Assembly (NCBI RefSeq): GCF_900107795.1
Contig: NZ_FNRL01000007.1
Location: forward strand, 62,001-126,000
Direction: 5' to 3'
DNA from: Chitinophaga terrae (ex Kim and Jung 2007)
GTDB taxonomy: Bacteria > Bacteroidota > Bacteroidia > Chitinophagales > Chitinophagaceae
DNA length: 64,000 nucleotides
The stretch's first letter is position 1; each line of letters opens with the position of its first letter. The notes under the pieces were generated by a model that saw only the letters and a program-made list of their open reading frames with translations, was not told where the DNA came from and made no database searches. The position numbers and the translations under genes were made by a program. Below are positions 18,875-28,636 of this stretch, piece by piece.

Positions 18875-18930
18875 GATACCGCCCCTGATATCAGTAAAAA
18901 TTACTATATCTGTGGCGGTATCCTTTTTTA
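18875..18930 (+). terminator. Terminator after the mini-lipoprotein genes
   Basis: Outer stem GATACCGCC (18875-18883) / GGCGGTATC (18914-18922), followed by a T run. The interior also has partly self-complementary TGATATCAG / TATATCTG segments. Confidence 0.8.
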
Positions 18931-18933
18931 AAA

Positions 18934-18941
18934 TATATTTG
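18934..18941 (+). promoter_or_regulatory. Likely promoter -7 element for the ABC transporter gene
   Basis: TATATTTG, an exact TAnnTTTG match 39 bases before the ATG at 18981 and directly after the preceding terminator. Confidence 0.5.
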
Positions 18942-18980
18942 GATATAGTTCGTCTCCCTAGTATTAAAGACTATATCCTG

Positions 18981-20756
18981 ATGCAAAGAAAAGAAGATAA
19001 TAACCCTGCGGCACATCCGATCAAGCTGTCGTCTCTCAAAAAAACCTTTCGACTATTCCACTATGTGAAGCCCTACTGGCCTCAATTCCTTGTAGGCCTA
19101 ATGTTCCTGTTCGTTTCCAGCCTGGCAGGCCTGGCCTTTCCGCGGTTGCTGGGCGAGCTGGTAGGCGGGCAAAGCGATCAGCCGCTCTTTAAACACGCCA
19201 ATGAGGCTGGTTTAGCCCTGGTACTAGTACTGGTAGCTCAAGCCGTTTTTTCATTTTTCCGGATCGTATTATTCGTTAACGTTACCGAAAAAACACTGGC
19301 TACCCTTAAACAAACCATATACAGTCACCTGATCAAGCTGCCTATGCGTTTTTTCCTGGAGAAGCGGGTAGGAGAGCTGAGCAGCCGGATTTCCGCCGAT
19401 ATCTCCCTGTTGCAGGAAACTTTTACGACCACGCTGGCTGAGTTTATACGCCAGATGATCATTATTATCGGAGGTATCACCATCCTGCTTTACACCTCCT
19501 GGCAACTGACCGTTTTTATGCTGGCCATACTGCCGGTAATGATGATAGCGGCGGTGATATTTGGCAAGTTTATCCGCCGGTTCTCCAAAGAAGTGCAGGA
19601 ACAGGTGGCCAAAGCCAATACCGTGGTAGAAGAGACCCTGCAAGGCATATTCAATGTGAAGGCTTTTGCCAATGAATATTATGAAATAAACAGGTACCAG
19701 CAACGAACCAACGAGGCGGCCCGTATAGGCATGAAAGGAGGCCGTTTCAGAGGTGCTTTTTCTTCCTTTATAATTCTTGGTATTTTTGGCGCCCTTGTCT
19801 CTGTCATTTGGCGTGGGGTGGCCATCGGGATGCCTACCAGTCATTTGCTTTCCTTCGTACTGTATTCCGTTTTTATCGGCGGGTCTATAGCCGGGCTGGC
19901 AGAGGTATATACCAATTTGCAGAAAAGCATTGGCGCCACTGAACACCTGTTGGAGATCCTGGACGAACCGGCAGAAGACATCGCACCATTTGAGGATATT
20001 GCGCCTGAAAACAGGGTAGAAGGGCAGGTAAGTTTCAAAGAGGTTACGTTCTTCTATCCAACCCGTCCTGATCTTACCATCCTCGACAAGATCTCATTCG
20101 ATATTTACCCTGATCAGAAAGTGGCCCTGGTTGGCCCCAGCGGCGGCGGTAAAAGTACGATCGTTTCCCTGCTGCTTCGTATATATGATCCCGTTAGCGG
20201 CGGCATTTACTTCGATGGAAAACCCGGCAATGCCATTCCACTTTCCCAACTTCGTTCACAACTGGCCATCGTACCACAGGACGTATTTCTCTTTGGCGGT
20301 ACCATCGCCGAAAATATTGCCTACGGAAAACCCGGCGCCACGCCGGAAGAGCTGGAAGCGGCTGCCCGGCAGGCCAACGCATGGGAATTCATTCAACGTT
20401 TCCCCGATGGTATGAATACGATCGTGGGCGAGCGTGGCGTCCAGCTATCAGGAGGGCAACGCCAACGTATCGCTATTGCACGGGCGGTACTTAAGAATCC
20501 GCGCATCCTCATCCTCGACGAAGCCACATCAGCCCTCGACGCCGAATCAGAACGCCTCGTGCAGGAAGCGCTGGACAAACTCATGGAAGGCAGAACATCC
20601 ATCGTGATCGCGCACCGCCTTTCCACCATCCGCGAAGCCGATAAGATCATCGTCCTCGATAAAGGCCATATCATAGAAGAAGGCACCCACGGAGAACTGG
20701 TCGAACTGGAAGGCATGTACCGCATGCTGAGCGACATGCAATTCCAAACGAGTTAA
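18981..20756 (+). CDS. ABC exporter, fused permease and ATPase (MsbA/MDR type)
   Basis: A 591-residue half-transporter that works as a homodimer or heterodimer in the inner membrane. The N-terminal part has six helices (about 38-330). The ATPase domain has Walker A GPSGGGKST (about 385), signature LSGGQRQRIAIARA (about 489), Walker B ILILDEATSALD (about 510) and the H-loop in IVIAHRLSTI. It resembles lipid or multidrug exporters; the substrate cannot be told from sequence. I chose ATG 18981; the frame extends back to 18912 into the promoter and terminator zone. Confidence 0.95.
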   Translation: MQRKEDNNPAAHPIKLSSLKKTFRLFHYVKPYWPQFLVGLMFLFVSSLAGLAFPRLLGELVGGQSDQPLFKHANEAGLALVLVLVAQAVFSFFRIVLFVNVTEKTLATLKQTIYSHLIKLPMRFFLEKRVGELSSRISADISLLQETFTTTLAEFIRQMIIIIGGITILLYTSWQLTVFMLAILPVMMIAAVIFGKFIRRFSKEVQEQVAKANTVVEETLQGIFNVKAFANEYYEINRYQQRTNEAARIGMKGGRFRGAFSSFIILGIFGALVSVIWRGVAIGMPTSHLLSFVLYSVFIGGSIAGLAEVYTNLQKSIGATEHLLEILDEPAEDIAPFEDIAPENRVEGQVSFKEVTFFYPTRPDLTILDKISFDIYPDQKVALVGPSGGGKSTIVSLLLRIYDPVSGGIYFDGKPGNAIPLSQLRSQLAIVPQDVFLFGGTIAENIAYGKPGATPEELEAAARQANAWEFIQRFPDGMNTIVGERGVQLSGGQRQRIAIARAVLKNPRILILDEATSALDAESERLVQEALDKLMEGRTSIVIAHRLSTIREADKIIVLDKGHIIEEGTHGELVELEGMYRMLSDMQFQTS

Positions 20757-21002
20757 TTTCACGTAGAGGTTTCACGCAAAGGGGCATAAGGAGCAAAGCG
20801 CGCAAAGGATTTTTATTAAGGGAAATAAGAAAGCAAAGGGAGTGGAGATTGAGTTATGTAACACCATCATCACTGCCTTTGCTTTCTTATTTTCCGCTTC
20901 GGTCCAAATATCGCCTTTGCCTCTTAAAATCCGCTTCGATCCAAAAATCTTTGCGCGCTTTGCTCCTTATGCCCCTTTGCGTGAAACCTCTGCGTGAAAC
21001 CG
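20757..21002. repeat. Long palindromic intergenic repeat, copy 1
   Basis: It fills the whole gap between two convergent genes, from just after TAA of the ABC gene to just before the thioesterase stop. The outer arms (about 20757-20808 and 20949-21000) are complementary over ~50 bases with one mismatch and contain GCAAAGGGGCATAAGGAG. An inner stem, GGAAATAAGAAAGCAAAGG, pairs with CCTTTGCTTTCTTATTTTCC. The apex has GTTATGTAAC. The right arm carries an unpaired insertion bounded by imperfect 15-base direct repeats (20894-20908 and 20931-20945). Confidence 0.9.
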
Positions 21003-21476
21003 CTAGAGGTATGGTTTCATCTCTTCGTCGATGTCTTTACGGAGGTCCATCAGTTTTTTAGCGTATTGTTCCAGGTTGATCTCATTGGCGGTTTGTGGTT
21101 GCCACTTAGGTACAGGGATGGGTTTCCCGGTATCATCTACTGCCGCGAATACCATCACGCAGTGAGTGGTTTTCGATTTCTGTTGCTGCCTCGGGTTTCC
21201 CGCAAATACATCTATAGAAATATGCATGCTTGTTTTACCGGTATAAATGATCTTGGCGTTGATCTCTACCAGGTCGCCGATGGAAATTGGCTTAAAGAAC
21301 CTGATGCCGCCTACGTAAACAGTGACCGCATATTGCCCGCTCCAGTTGGCGGCGCAGGTATAGCCTGCCTGGTCTATCCATTTCATTACAGACCCTCCAT
21401 GTACTTTACCTCCGAAATTAACGTCGGAAGGTTCGGCCAGGAAACGCAGGGTGATCGTGTGATATATAGAATCCAT
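21003..21476 (-). CDS. Acyl-CoA thioesterase (hotdog fold)
   Basis: A 157-residue hotdog-fold protein of the acyl-CoA hydrolase (YciA/BFIT) type. Motifs are HGGSVMKWIDQAGYTCAANW (catalytic Asp in the long helix), VGGIRFFKPISIGDLVEI and TGKTSMHISIDVFAG. It probably hydrolyses short to long acyl-CoAs in the cytosol; chain preference is unknown. Its stop codon abuts palindromic repeat copy 1. Confidence 0.92.
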   Translation of the reverse strand: MDSIYHTITLRFLAEPSDVNFGGKVHGGSVMKWIDQAGYTCAANWSGQYAVTVYVGGIRFFKPISIGDLVEINAKIIYTGKTSMHISIDVFAGNPRQQQKSKTTHCVMVFAAVDDTGKPIPVPKWQPQTANEINLEQYAKKLMDLRKDIDEEMKPYL

Positions 21477-21514
21477 ATTCTTGGTTTACGGCTGCCAAAA
21501 TACAAATAAAAATA

Positions 21515-21541
21515 AAGGCGCAACATTAAATGCTGCGCCTT
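21515..21541 (-). terminator. Terminator of the TonB-type receptor gene
   Basis: AAGGCGCA / TGCGCCTT stem with an 11-base loop. On the minus strand it is followed by the T-rich ATTTTTATTTG, 29 bases after the receptor stop codon. Confidence 0.75.
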
Positions 21542-21569
21542 GATCTATGTACTGTTCTGATCTCCTGGT

Positions 21570-24068
21570 TTAGAAATTATCTCCGCCTCCCATATCTCCG
21601 CCGTTGTTGTCTCTTGATTTATTGTTCTTACGTTTGAACAGGTTGGTATCCATTTTTCCAAACCGGTAATTTACGTTCAGGCGTAACTCGCGGGTCGCTC
21701 TTTTACGGTAATATTCCTGCTCTGAGAAACTGGTGGTAGTATACGAAAGGCTGCGGTCTGTATTAAAGATATCGTTCAGGCCAAGGGAAATAGAGAGGGC
21801 TTTGTTTTTCAGCAGGTCTTTTTTAATTGCTGCATCAACAGCCCAGTTAGGCTTTCTTTCTCCCTGTGGCAGGATCTGTTTTGACTCGTATTGCCCGCTC
21901 ACCTGTAAGGTAAGGTTCCATGGCAGTTTGGTGTTACTGTTCACTTTTCCGAACCAGATGAAACCCTGGTTGGAGAGGTTATCGCCGTTGTTGGAGGCGT
22001 TGATCTTTGTTTGCGCGAAATTGGCGTTGGCTGTAACATCCCAGCTTTTTGTGATCTGGCTTCTGAAGGTGAACTCCGCACCGTACGAGTTACGGGTACT
22101 CGCATTGATCGGGTAGTTCAGCAATACTTTCTGAGACTGACCATTTAGGTTCAGCGTAGTGTCTACATAAAAATCAGTGATCGCGTTATTGGTATTGCGG
22201 TAGTATAATGAAACCAGCAGGTTGTATTTCTGGTTGAAGTCTTTCAGGTACGACAACTCGAATGAATTGGTGAATTCCGGTTTCAGGTCAGGGTTCCCGG
22301 TGCTGGCGCTTTGACCGTTATAATCGATCGTTGGCAGCAGGTCGCGGAACCACGGGCGGCGTATCCTACGGCTGTAGTTCAGTTGCAATTCGTGATCTCC
22401 TTTCAGTTTCTGTGAGAGGAAAATACTTGGGAAAAAGCTGATAGGGTATTTAATACTGTAAGCAGCTTTGTTGCCTAAACGGGTTTCACCGTCGTAATTG
22501 GACTGTTCGGCCCTTAATCCTACCTGGTACCCGAAATCTTTTAACGCGCCGGTGTAGCTTACATACGCGGCGTTGATCTGTTCGCGGTAATGATAGTTAT
22601 TGGAGAGTGCCGTGTCGAGCAGCATCTCGCCAGAGGGGTACTGTTTACCATAGGTATTGGTAAAGTTATCAAAGGTCCTGTTGTTGGTGCGTAAACCCAT
22701 TTCAATTTTCGATTTCTCCGTCAGCGGTTTTACGTAATCTAACTGCCCGGTCAGGTAGATGGTTTTACCATCTCCGCCGCCTAAACGGTATTCGGGCGCT
22801 TTAGGATCGTAAATCGCATTGTTGTTCGGATCGAAATACTGGAGGGAATAAGTGGAGCTGTTATCGCTGGTCGCATAGTTGTAAGTGAAATCAGCGGTTA
22901 ATTCTTCTCCTTCTTTTGCGAATGTATGTTTGTATCCCAGCTGGGTGGTATAGTTGCGGAAACCGTTGAGGGTGTTGTTTACACCGTTGCCGTAGCGTAC
23001 CAGTTGCTGGTGAATATCTGATTCGTTAATGACCTGGTTATTATAGCGGTTGAAGTTACCTGCTGTAATATTTTCTGAAATGGTAAGGGTGTTCCGGTTA
23101 TCTATGAACCAGTCGAACCCGATGCGGCCAGTCTGGAACCTGCGGTAAAAGTCGCCGTTTTCCAGTTGCTCTGTATAATTGGTGGTGTCGCTGCCCAGGT
23201 TCTTCCTGAACAAGCGGCCATTGGTAGGCGATTTCCTGTTCCTGATATTATAGTTGATAAAGAAGTTGAATTTTTCCTGGCGGATATTCAGGTCTATGCC
23301 GGCGTTGGTGCTTCCGAGAGAAGTTATGCCGGCGTTTGCAGTGCCGTTTATACCTGCTTTCCTGTTCTTTTTGAGAACAATGTTCAATATTCCGCTCATC
23401 CCTTCTGCATCATATTTGGCTGAGGGATTGGTAACAACTTCGATGTTCTGGATCGCATCTGCGGGGATCTGGTCCAGCGTAAGGGTAGAGGGGCGGCCAT
23501 CGATGAAGATGGTAGGAGCGCCGTTGCGGACAGTAACGTTACCGTCTATATCCACGTTCACGGAAGGCACCTGTTTCAGTACGTCTGTTGCGGTACCGCC
23601 GATACTTGCCAGGTTCTTTTCTACATTAAATACCTTCTTGTCTATCGCCATGCTGAAAGCAGGTTTTTCTCCTACTACGTTTACGGCGGCGAGGGATTTT
23701 ACGTTAGGGGCCAGTTTGATATTGCCCACATCCACATTGCTGGATTTGCCGGAAAGCTGAACAGGTTTGAAGAAAGGCTGATAGCCGATGAAATTTACTT
23801 TAATAATATAGTGACCAAAATTAATATTTTCAAAAATGAAGTCTCCGTTCGGTTTTGAGAGCATGCCTGTCTGAACACTTGAGTCTGCGCGCAACAAAGC
23901 TACAGAGGCATATTCAACTGGTTTATTGGTTTGTGCGTCGATCAATTTACCATAGATAGATCCGGCACCTGCATTTCCGGGTTTCCCGGCGCCCTGGTGC
24001 TGTTGTGCAGAAATGGTTCCTGTAAGCAATAATAGCCAGCCTGTAATTAGCAATACAATTTTTCTCAT
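21570..24068 (-). CDS. TonB-dependent receptor-like outer-membrane β-barrel protein
   Basis: An 832-residue protein. Signal peptide MRKIVLLITGWLLLLTGTISA is followed by a carboxypeptidase-regulatory-like domain (about 35-115, GSIYGKLIDAQTNKPVEYAS), a plug-like domain (about 120-235, PSVNVDIDGNVTVRNGAPTI, then IFIDGRPSTLTLDQIPADAI) and a β-barrel of the outer-membrane β-barrel family (PF14905-like) to the end. The C-terminus is Asn/Gly/Asp-rich. The ligand is unknown, and no SusD partner is adjacent, so it is not a typical SusCD glycan locus. I chose ATG 24068; an upstream start at 24083 would spoil the signal peptide. Confidence 0.92.
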   Translation of the reverse strand: MRKIVLLITGWLLLLTGTISAQQHQGAGKPGNAGAGSIYGKLIDAQTNKPVEYASVALLRADSSVQTGMLSKPNGDFIFENINFGHYIIKVNFIGYQPFFKPVQLSGKSSNVDVGNIKLAPNVKSLAAVNVVGEKPAFSMAIDKKVFNVEKNLASIGGTATDVLKQVPSVNVDIDGNVTVRNGAPTIFIDGRPSTLTLDQIPADAIQNIEVVTNPSAKYDAEGMSGILNIVLKKNRKAGINGTANAGITSLGSTNAGIDLNIRQEKFNFFINYNIRNRKSPTNGRLFRKNLGSDTTNYTEQLENGDFYRRFQTGRIGFDWFIDNRNTLTISENITAGNFNRYNNQVINESDIHQQLVRYGNGVNNTLNGFRNYTTQLGYKHTFAKEGEELTADFTYNYATSDNSSTYSLQYFDPNNNAIYDPKAPEYRLGGGDGKTIYLTGQLDYVKPLTEKSKIEMGLRTNNRTFDNFTNTYGKQYPSGEMLLDTALSNNYHYREQINAAYVSYTGALKDFGYQVGLRAEQSNYDGETRLGNKAAYSIKYPISFFPSIFLSQKLKGDHELQLNYSRRIRRPWFRDLLPTIDYNGQSASTGNPDLKPEFTNSFELSYLKDFNQKYNLLVSLYYRNTNNAITDFYVDTTLNLNGQSQKVLLNYPINASTRNSYGAEFTFRSQITKSWDVTANANFAQTKINASNNGDNLSNQGFIWFGKVNSNTKLPWNLTLQVSGQYESKQILPQGERKPNWAVDAAIKKDLLKNKALSISLGLNDIFNTDRSLSYTTTSFSEQEYYRKRATRELRLNVNYRFGKMDTNLFKRKNNKSRDNNGGDMGGGDNF

Positions 24069-24401
24069 AATAATAGCTTCCAACTGATTTAATAGCGGGG
24101 GTAAAATTAGACCATATGCAGGAAGAATGCCTCGATTTTGGGATGAAAGGTAGGACGGAACTCGCTATAGCTGCCTGTTTCAACCATAATATCTTGTAAA
24201 ATCCTTTCTGCTGGCAGTTTACGGCCAGGTGCTGCATTTCTGCCACAACTGTTAATTAATGTTAAGCAGGTATGTTGACGGATTGGCGGCGAGCCGGCTA
24301 TTGTGGATAAAAAAAAGAGTTATAATGTTTTATCTGTTCCGTTATAACGTTGAGCTACGTATCTTTACAGCCTGGTGTTTGCGTTATTTTAATTTTTTTA
24401 T
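24069..24401. other. Divergent intergenic region
   Basis: A 333-base region between the receptor gene (minus) and the RraB-type gene (plus). I see no coding region. A GTATCTTTAC sequence near 24357-24366 is one base from the TAnnTTTG element and could serve the plus-strand gene. Confidence 0.5.
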
Positions 24402-25160
24402 ATGCATAAGGATTACCGCCCGGACTGGGATATTTATACGTGCCATATTGAAGAAAGTCCAGCAGTAATAGGCCTCGACCTTGATTTAAGACGATTCGCG
24501 CCCTTGAAGGATAAGCCTAATGCCATATATATCACTGTATATTTGAATAATCCACGTGAAGACGGATTCCCTCGGGATGCTGAATTTGCCATCATGGGTG
24601 AGATCGAAGATAAACTGGTGGAAGCGCTGCAATCCAAATTGGATGCTCAGTTTGTAGGTCGTACCTACAGTAACGGCGTACGCGACTTTTATTTCTATAC
24701 CGGGGATGTAACCTTGCACGACAAGTATATTTCCGATGTCATGATAACCTTCCCTGATTACCGGTATGACTACGGGGTGAAGGAAGACAATAACTGGGAA
24801 CTCTATTTCGATTACCTGTTTCCTGATGTCTACGAATTTCAACGTATCCAGAACAGGAAAGTATTGCGGATGTTGCAACAGCACGGCGATGTTTCCGAAA
24901 AAGAACGCCCCATCGATCACTGGATCCACTTTAAAACAGAAGAAGACAGGTCGTTATACTGGGAACATATAAAGGAAAACGGGTTTTCACTGATGAAAGA
25001 AGATACTACCGAAAATCCGGAATTCCCTTTTAAACTTTGCATCTCCCGTAAAGATAAAACCAGTGAAGCGTCCATTAACAATGTGGTAATGGGGCTGTGG
25101 GAATTAGCACAGCAGGTGAATGGCATGTACGATGGATGGGAAACAAGCATCATGAAATAA
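24402..25160 (+). CDS. DUF695 and RraB-like two-domain protein
   Basis: A 252-residue protein. Residues 1-135 resemble DUF695 (DWDIYTCHIEESPAVIGLDL, DAEFAIMGEIEDKLVEAL, FYFYTGDVTLHDKYI). Residues 140-252 resemble RraB, the inhibitor of RNase E (RPIDHWIHFKTEEDRSLYWE, then ENPEFPFKLCISRKD and VVMGLWELAQQVNGMYDGWE). In γ-proteobacteria RraB tunes RNase E; the target in Bacteroidota is not established. A weak hairpin terminator follows at 25168-25198. Confidence 0.82.
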   Translation: MHKDYRPDWDIYTCHIEESPAVIGLDLDLRRFAPLKDKPNAIYITVYLNNPREDGFPRDAEFAIMGEIEDKLVEALQSKLDAQFVGRTYSNGVRDFYFYTGDVTLHDKYISDVMITFPDYRYDYGVKEDNNWELYFDYLFPDVYEFQRIQNRKVLRMLQQHGDVSEKERPIDHWIHFKTEEDRSLYWEHIKENGFSLMKEDTTENPEFPFKLCISRKDKTSEASINNVVMGLWELAQQVNGMYDGWETSIMK

Positions 25161-25167
25161 TATAGAG

Positions 25168-25198
25168 TTGTTGACCGGGCATTGCCTTGTCAACAACC
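25168..25198. terminator. Hairpin between convergent genes
   Basis: A perfect 9-bp stem, GTTGTTGAC / GTCAACAAC, with a 13-base loop. The downstream T run is weak. Confidence 0.55.
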
Positions 25199-25218
25199 AT
25201 ATATTTTATCTCCTTCCA

Positions 25219-25380
25219 CTATCTTCTTACAGCACCTGCAATAATAGAAACCAAGAACAGCACAAGGAAAATAAAGAATAGTATTTTCGCAATAGATGCT
25301 GCGCCAGCGGCTATCCCACCAAACCCGAAAATGGCGGCTATAACAGCCACGATAAAGAAAATTAATGCCCAACGTAACAT
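25219..25380 (-). CDS. DUF1328 small membrane protein (YtjA-like)
   Basis: A 53-residue protein starting [20 protein letters not shown], with a central [16 protein letters not shown] and the C-terminus [11 protein letters not shown]. This is a clear DUF1328 protein: two short hydrophobic helices around a Gly/Ala hinge. Role unknown. The open frame extends upstream to 25572, but ATG 25380 gives the standard family N-terminus. Confidence 0.93.
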   Translation of the reverse strand: MLRWALIFFIVAVIAAIFGFGGIAAGAASIAKILFFIFLVLFLVSIIAGAVRR

Positions 25381-25501
25381 AACAAAATAGTTTTGATGGT
25401 GAATAATATTTCCATTAAGGATTTCCGTTAACCTGGAAACAATTATCATTCCGGTAGTACAATATTTGCGTAAGTGGTAAATCCATTTTTTTTCGATATA
25501 A

Positions 25502-27532
25502 TTGTTCCGATTGAAAAGCTTGAGGTGTTTATCTAAAATATTGCCTACACTAACTGTCATTTGCTGGCTCATCTGCCAGTGTGGTATCGTCGCAGGCTAT
25601 GCCCAGATCTATACCCCTGTGACGAAAGACACGATCATATTCCCTAAAGCGCTGAAATACAGGAGCCCACTGATTCCTGACACCTTTCCGCACAGGAATA
25701 GCCCTCTTTTTAAGCAGCCTCAGACCGATACCGGCAACCACAAAAACGGGCTTTTTAAGAAGCTGGGCGAGTACAGGGATTCCCTAAAAAACAAAGAATA
25801 CCGGCAATCGTTCATTAAACGGATCACGAAACAGGACGAACCCGTTCCTTCAAATGATATCGATAGCTCTATCATCAAAAGTGAGAAATATTTTACCCCT
25901 TTTGCAGGTAAAGTGATCCGTAATATCCACTATAGAAAAGTGAAGGTTTTTGGTCCAAGGAACATCAACGATACCTCCTTTACCACGAGCATGAAACTGA
26001 TAAAGCTGGCCAACCGGTTACACTATGATTCAAGGCAATGGGTGATCAGGCAATCGCTCTTCTTCCGGGAAGATCAACGGCTCGACCCTTTTGAAATGGC
26101 GGATAATGAACGTTACCTGCGTAACCGCCCATTTATCCAGGATGCCAGGTTATATGTAAAGAATGTAGAAGGGGATTCGCTGGATATAGAAGTGGTAACA
26201 AAAGACCTGTTTGAATATGGTGCGGATCTTTCACAGTTCAGTCCTACCGATATCAGGGCAAGTATTTCCAATAATAACCTTTTCGGAGCAGGACAGGGCG
26301 TCAGGGTGGGCGCCCGGTGGCGGAAGGATTATAACCCCATCTGGAATTCGGAGATCAGGTATACCAAGTATAATATGATGGGGTCTTTTGTTGATATGGC
26401 AGTCGGCTACACGACATTGAATAACTTCGCACAACTGGATACCAACGCCTATGAAGGCTCTGTGTATATAGAATTAACCCGGCCCTTATTCAGGAATGCC
26501 GCCAAATGGGTAGGTGGTTTAACCCTGGCCCAGAACTGGTCCATCAACATTAAAGGAATATTGCCTGAATCGGGCGACAGCATCTTCCGGGACTACCGGT
26601 ACCGGATAATCGACGGGTGGGTAGGCTACAATCTTATCAATAATTACAGGCACGATGGCACAATAGGAAGTAAACCGAACCTGGCTATACTGGCCCGGCA
26701 CTATAACCTGGCATTCCAGCGAACGCCTTCGCAGGAACGGTATAAAGACGACCCGGTGTACAATAACCATCGTTTATACCTGTTGGAATTACAGGCCTAC
26801 CGGATCGACTATTTCAAAGCGCATTACTTTTTTGGTTTTGGAAGAACGGAGGATATCCCGTTGGGTTACAACATCAGCGCAACAAGCGGATGGGAGACCT
26901 GGAGGGACCGCCGCCGGCTTTACACAGGCATCACCGCCCAGAAGTACTGGATAACGCACTGGCAGGGATTGTTCAATACAACCCTGGAATTGGGCAACTA
27001 TTGGCTGAACCATAAAATAGAGGACGCTGTTTTTCACGCACGGCTGGAATATTACAGCCGGCTGGTCTATGTCGGTACTTCCAGGTTCAGGCAATTCTTT
27101 AACGCTGATTACCTGAACAGTCCTAATCCTTATTTCAATAAACCGTTGAACATAAATATGGAATACGGGATATGGGGATACCGCGATACCAAGTTAAACG
27201 GGTACCAGCGATTAAACATGGAATCACAAACCGTTTATTACAGCCCGTTGAAAATACTGGGTTTCAAATTCAACTTCTTTGCAGACCTGCAGGCCTCCAT
27301 CCTCAATCATAAACACGACGACCTGTTGAGGAACCCGGTACACCTGGGAATAGGAGGCGGTTTCAGGGTGAAGAACGAAAACCTCTCGCTCAATACCATC
27401 AGCGTTTCAGGCTACTATTTCCCGAATCCTCCAACGCCGGTGAAAGGTTTCAGGTTGGAGATCACTACCATTGTTGACTTCCGTTTTGATGTATCTGCAT
27501 TGAAGGCGCCTTCTGTTATCCTCTTCCGTTGA
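25502..27532 (+). CDS. Omp85/BamA-like outer-membrane protein
   Basis: A 676-residue protein with a signal peptide (hydrophobic [21 protein letters not shown]). A POTRA-like segment (about 135-240: [19 protein letters not shown], then [20 protein letters not shown]) is followed by [16 protein letters not shown]. The rest is a β-barrel rich in aromatic and Gly residues, with the conserved-looking [15 protein letters not shown]. This resembles Omp85 surface-antigen proteins in Bacteroidota. No ATG fits; TTG 25502 or TTG 25511 must be used. Confidence 0.75.
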   Translation: MFRLKSLRCLSKILPTLTVICWLICQCGIVAGYAQIYTPVTKDTIIFPKALKYRSPLIPDTFPHRNSPLFKQPQTDTGNHKNGLFKKLGEYRDSLKNKEYRQSFIKRITKQDEPVPSNDIDSSIIKSEKYFTPFAGKVIRNIHYRKVKVFGPRNINDTSFTTSMKLIKLANRLHYDSRQWVIRQSLFFREDQRLDPFEMADNERYLRNRPFIQDARLYVKNVEGDSLDIEVVTKDLFEYGADLSQFSPTDIRASISNNNLFGAGQGVRVGARWRKDYNPIWNSEIRYTKYNMMGSFVDMAVGYTTLNNFAQLDTNAYEGSVYIELTRPLFRNAAKWVGGLTLAQNWSINIKGILPESGDSIFRDYRYRIIDGWVGYNLINNYRHDGTIGSKPNLAILARHYNLAFQRTPSQERYKDDPVYNNHRLYLLELQAYRIDYFKAHYFFGFGRTEDIPLGYNISATSGWETWRDRRRLYTGITAQKYWITHWQGLFNTTLELGNYWLNHKIEDAVFHARLEYYSRLVYVGTSRFRQFFNADYLNSPNPYFNKPLNINMEYGIWGYRDTKLNGYQRLNMESQTVYYSPLKILGFKFNFFADLQASILNHKHDDLLRNPVHLGIGGGFRVKNENLSLNTISVSGYYFPNPPTPVKGFRLEITTIVDFRFDVSALKAPSVILFR

Positions 27533-27571
27533 TAAAGATATTCTTTGTAATTTTATAACAAACTATTGGTC

Positions 27572-28636
27572 ATGGAATGGAAGAACGAATTAACCCAGTT
27601 GCTGGGCATCACTTATCCGATCGTACAGGCGCCAATGTTAGGAATAACAACTCCTGCCATGGTTGCCGCTGTAAGTGAAAGCGGGGGATTAGGATCTTTG
27701 CCTGTAGGCGGCTTACCGCCTGAACGTGTGGCTGCTTTGATCAGGGAAGTTAAATCGCTGACGGCAGCGCCATTTGCAGTGAACCTTTTTGTATATGAAC
27801 CTGCGCCATCCTATGACCGAAAAGCGTTTGAAGAAATGCAGGATTTCCTGCAATTTTTGTATGGAGCCAACAGGCTTGCCGTTCCCAGGGTGAATTTTGA
27901 TGAAGTGCCGTTTTATTCCTGGAGAGACCAGCTACCGGCGATCTTCGCCGCAGGGGTTAAACTGGTGAGCTTTACTTTTGGCATGCCTGACGAAGCCGGT
28001 TACAAGCTGTTGAAAGAGCACGGCGTTACACTGATCGGAACAGCTACCAGCGTGAATGAGGCGGTAGTACTAAAGGAAGCCGGCACGGATATTATTGTAG
28101 CACAGGGAATCGAAGCAGGAGGACACAGGGGTTCTTTCCTGGGCGATAGCCTTCCACAGGTAGGCACCATGTCGCTTATCCCGCAGGTTGTGGATCGTTT
28201 ACGCGTTCCTGTTATAGCAGCGGGTGGTATTATGGACGGAAGAGGAGTGAGGGCGGCGTTTAACCTGGGCGCAATGGGCATACAGCCGGGAAGCCTGTTC
28301 TTAAGGGCGCATGAAAGCCTGGCTACCCCGGGTCATAAAGCCGCTATTGGCCGCCTAACGGACACGGATACTGTATTAACCCGCGGATTTACAGGAAGAT
28401 GGGCCAGGGGAATAAAAAACAAATTGCTGCAGGAAATAGAGGCTTCCGGTCTGCAGATCAGCGGTTATCCATACCAGAATGAATTGACACAGCCGATCAG
28501 GAAACTGGCCAGGGAACTGGACAATACCGACTTTGCAGTGATGTGGGCAGGTCAGTCGGCCGGCAAAGCCAGGGCCTGGAGCACTGCCGACATTTTTGCT
28601 GAACTGGTAAGAGATACCGAGTCGCCGAACCACTAA
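27572..28636 (+). CDS. Nitronate monooxygenase (NPD-type flavoprotein)
   Basis: A 354-residue TIM-barrel flavoprotein of the 2-nitropropane dioxygenase family, which oxidises alkyl nitronates with FMN. Motifs are YPIVQAPMLGITTPAMVAAV (start of the barrel), GGLGSLPVGG, ITLIGTATSV-like strand 5, QGIEAGGHRGSF (FMN site) and VIAAGGIMDGRGV (phosphate binding). I chose ATG 27572 (MEWKNELTQLLG) over a TTG six bases earlier. Its 3' end overlaps the convergent glycolipid-binding-like gene by 4 bases. Confidence 0.92.
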   Translation: MEWKNELTQLLGITYPIVQAPMLGITTPAMVAAVSESGGLGSLPVGGLPPERVAALIREVKSLTAAPFAVNLFVYEPAPSYDRKAFEEMQDFLQFLYGANRLAVPRVNFDEVPFYSWRDQLPAIFAAGVKLVSFTFGMPDEAGYKLLKEHGVTLIGTATSVNEAVVLKEAGTDIIVAQGIEAGGHRGSFLGDSLPQVGTMSLIPQVVDRLRVPVIAAGGIMDGRGVRAAFNLGAMGIQPGSLFLRAHESLATPGHKAAIGRLTDTDTVLTRGFTGRWARGIKNKLLQEIEASGLQISGYPYQNELTQPIRKLARELDNTDFAVMWAGQSAGKARAWSTADIFAELVRDTESPNH

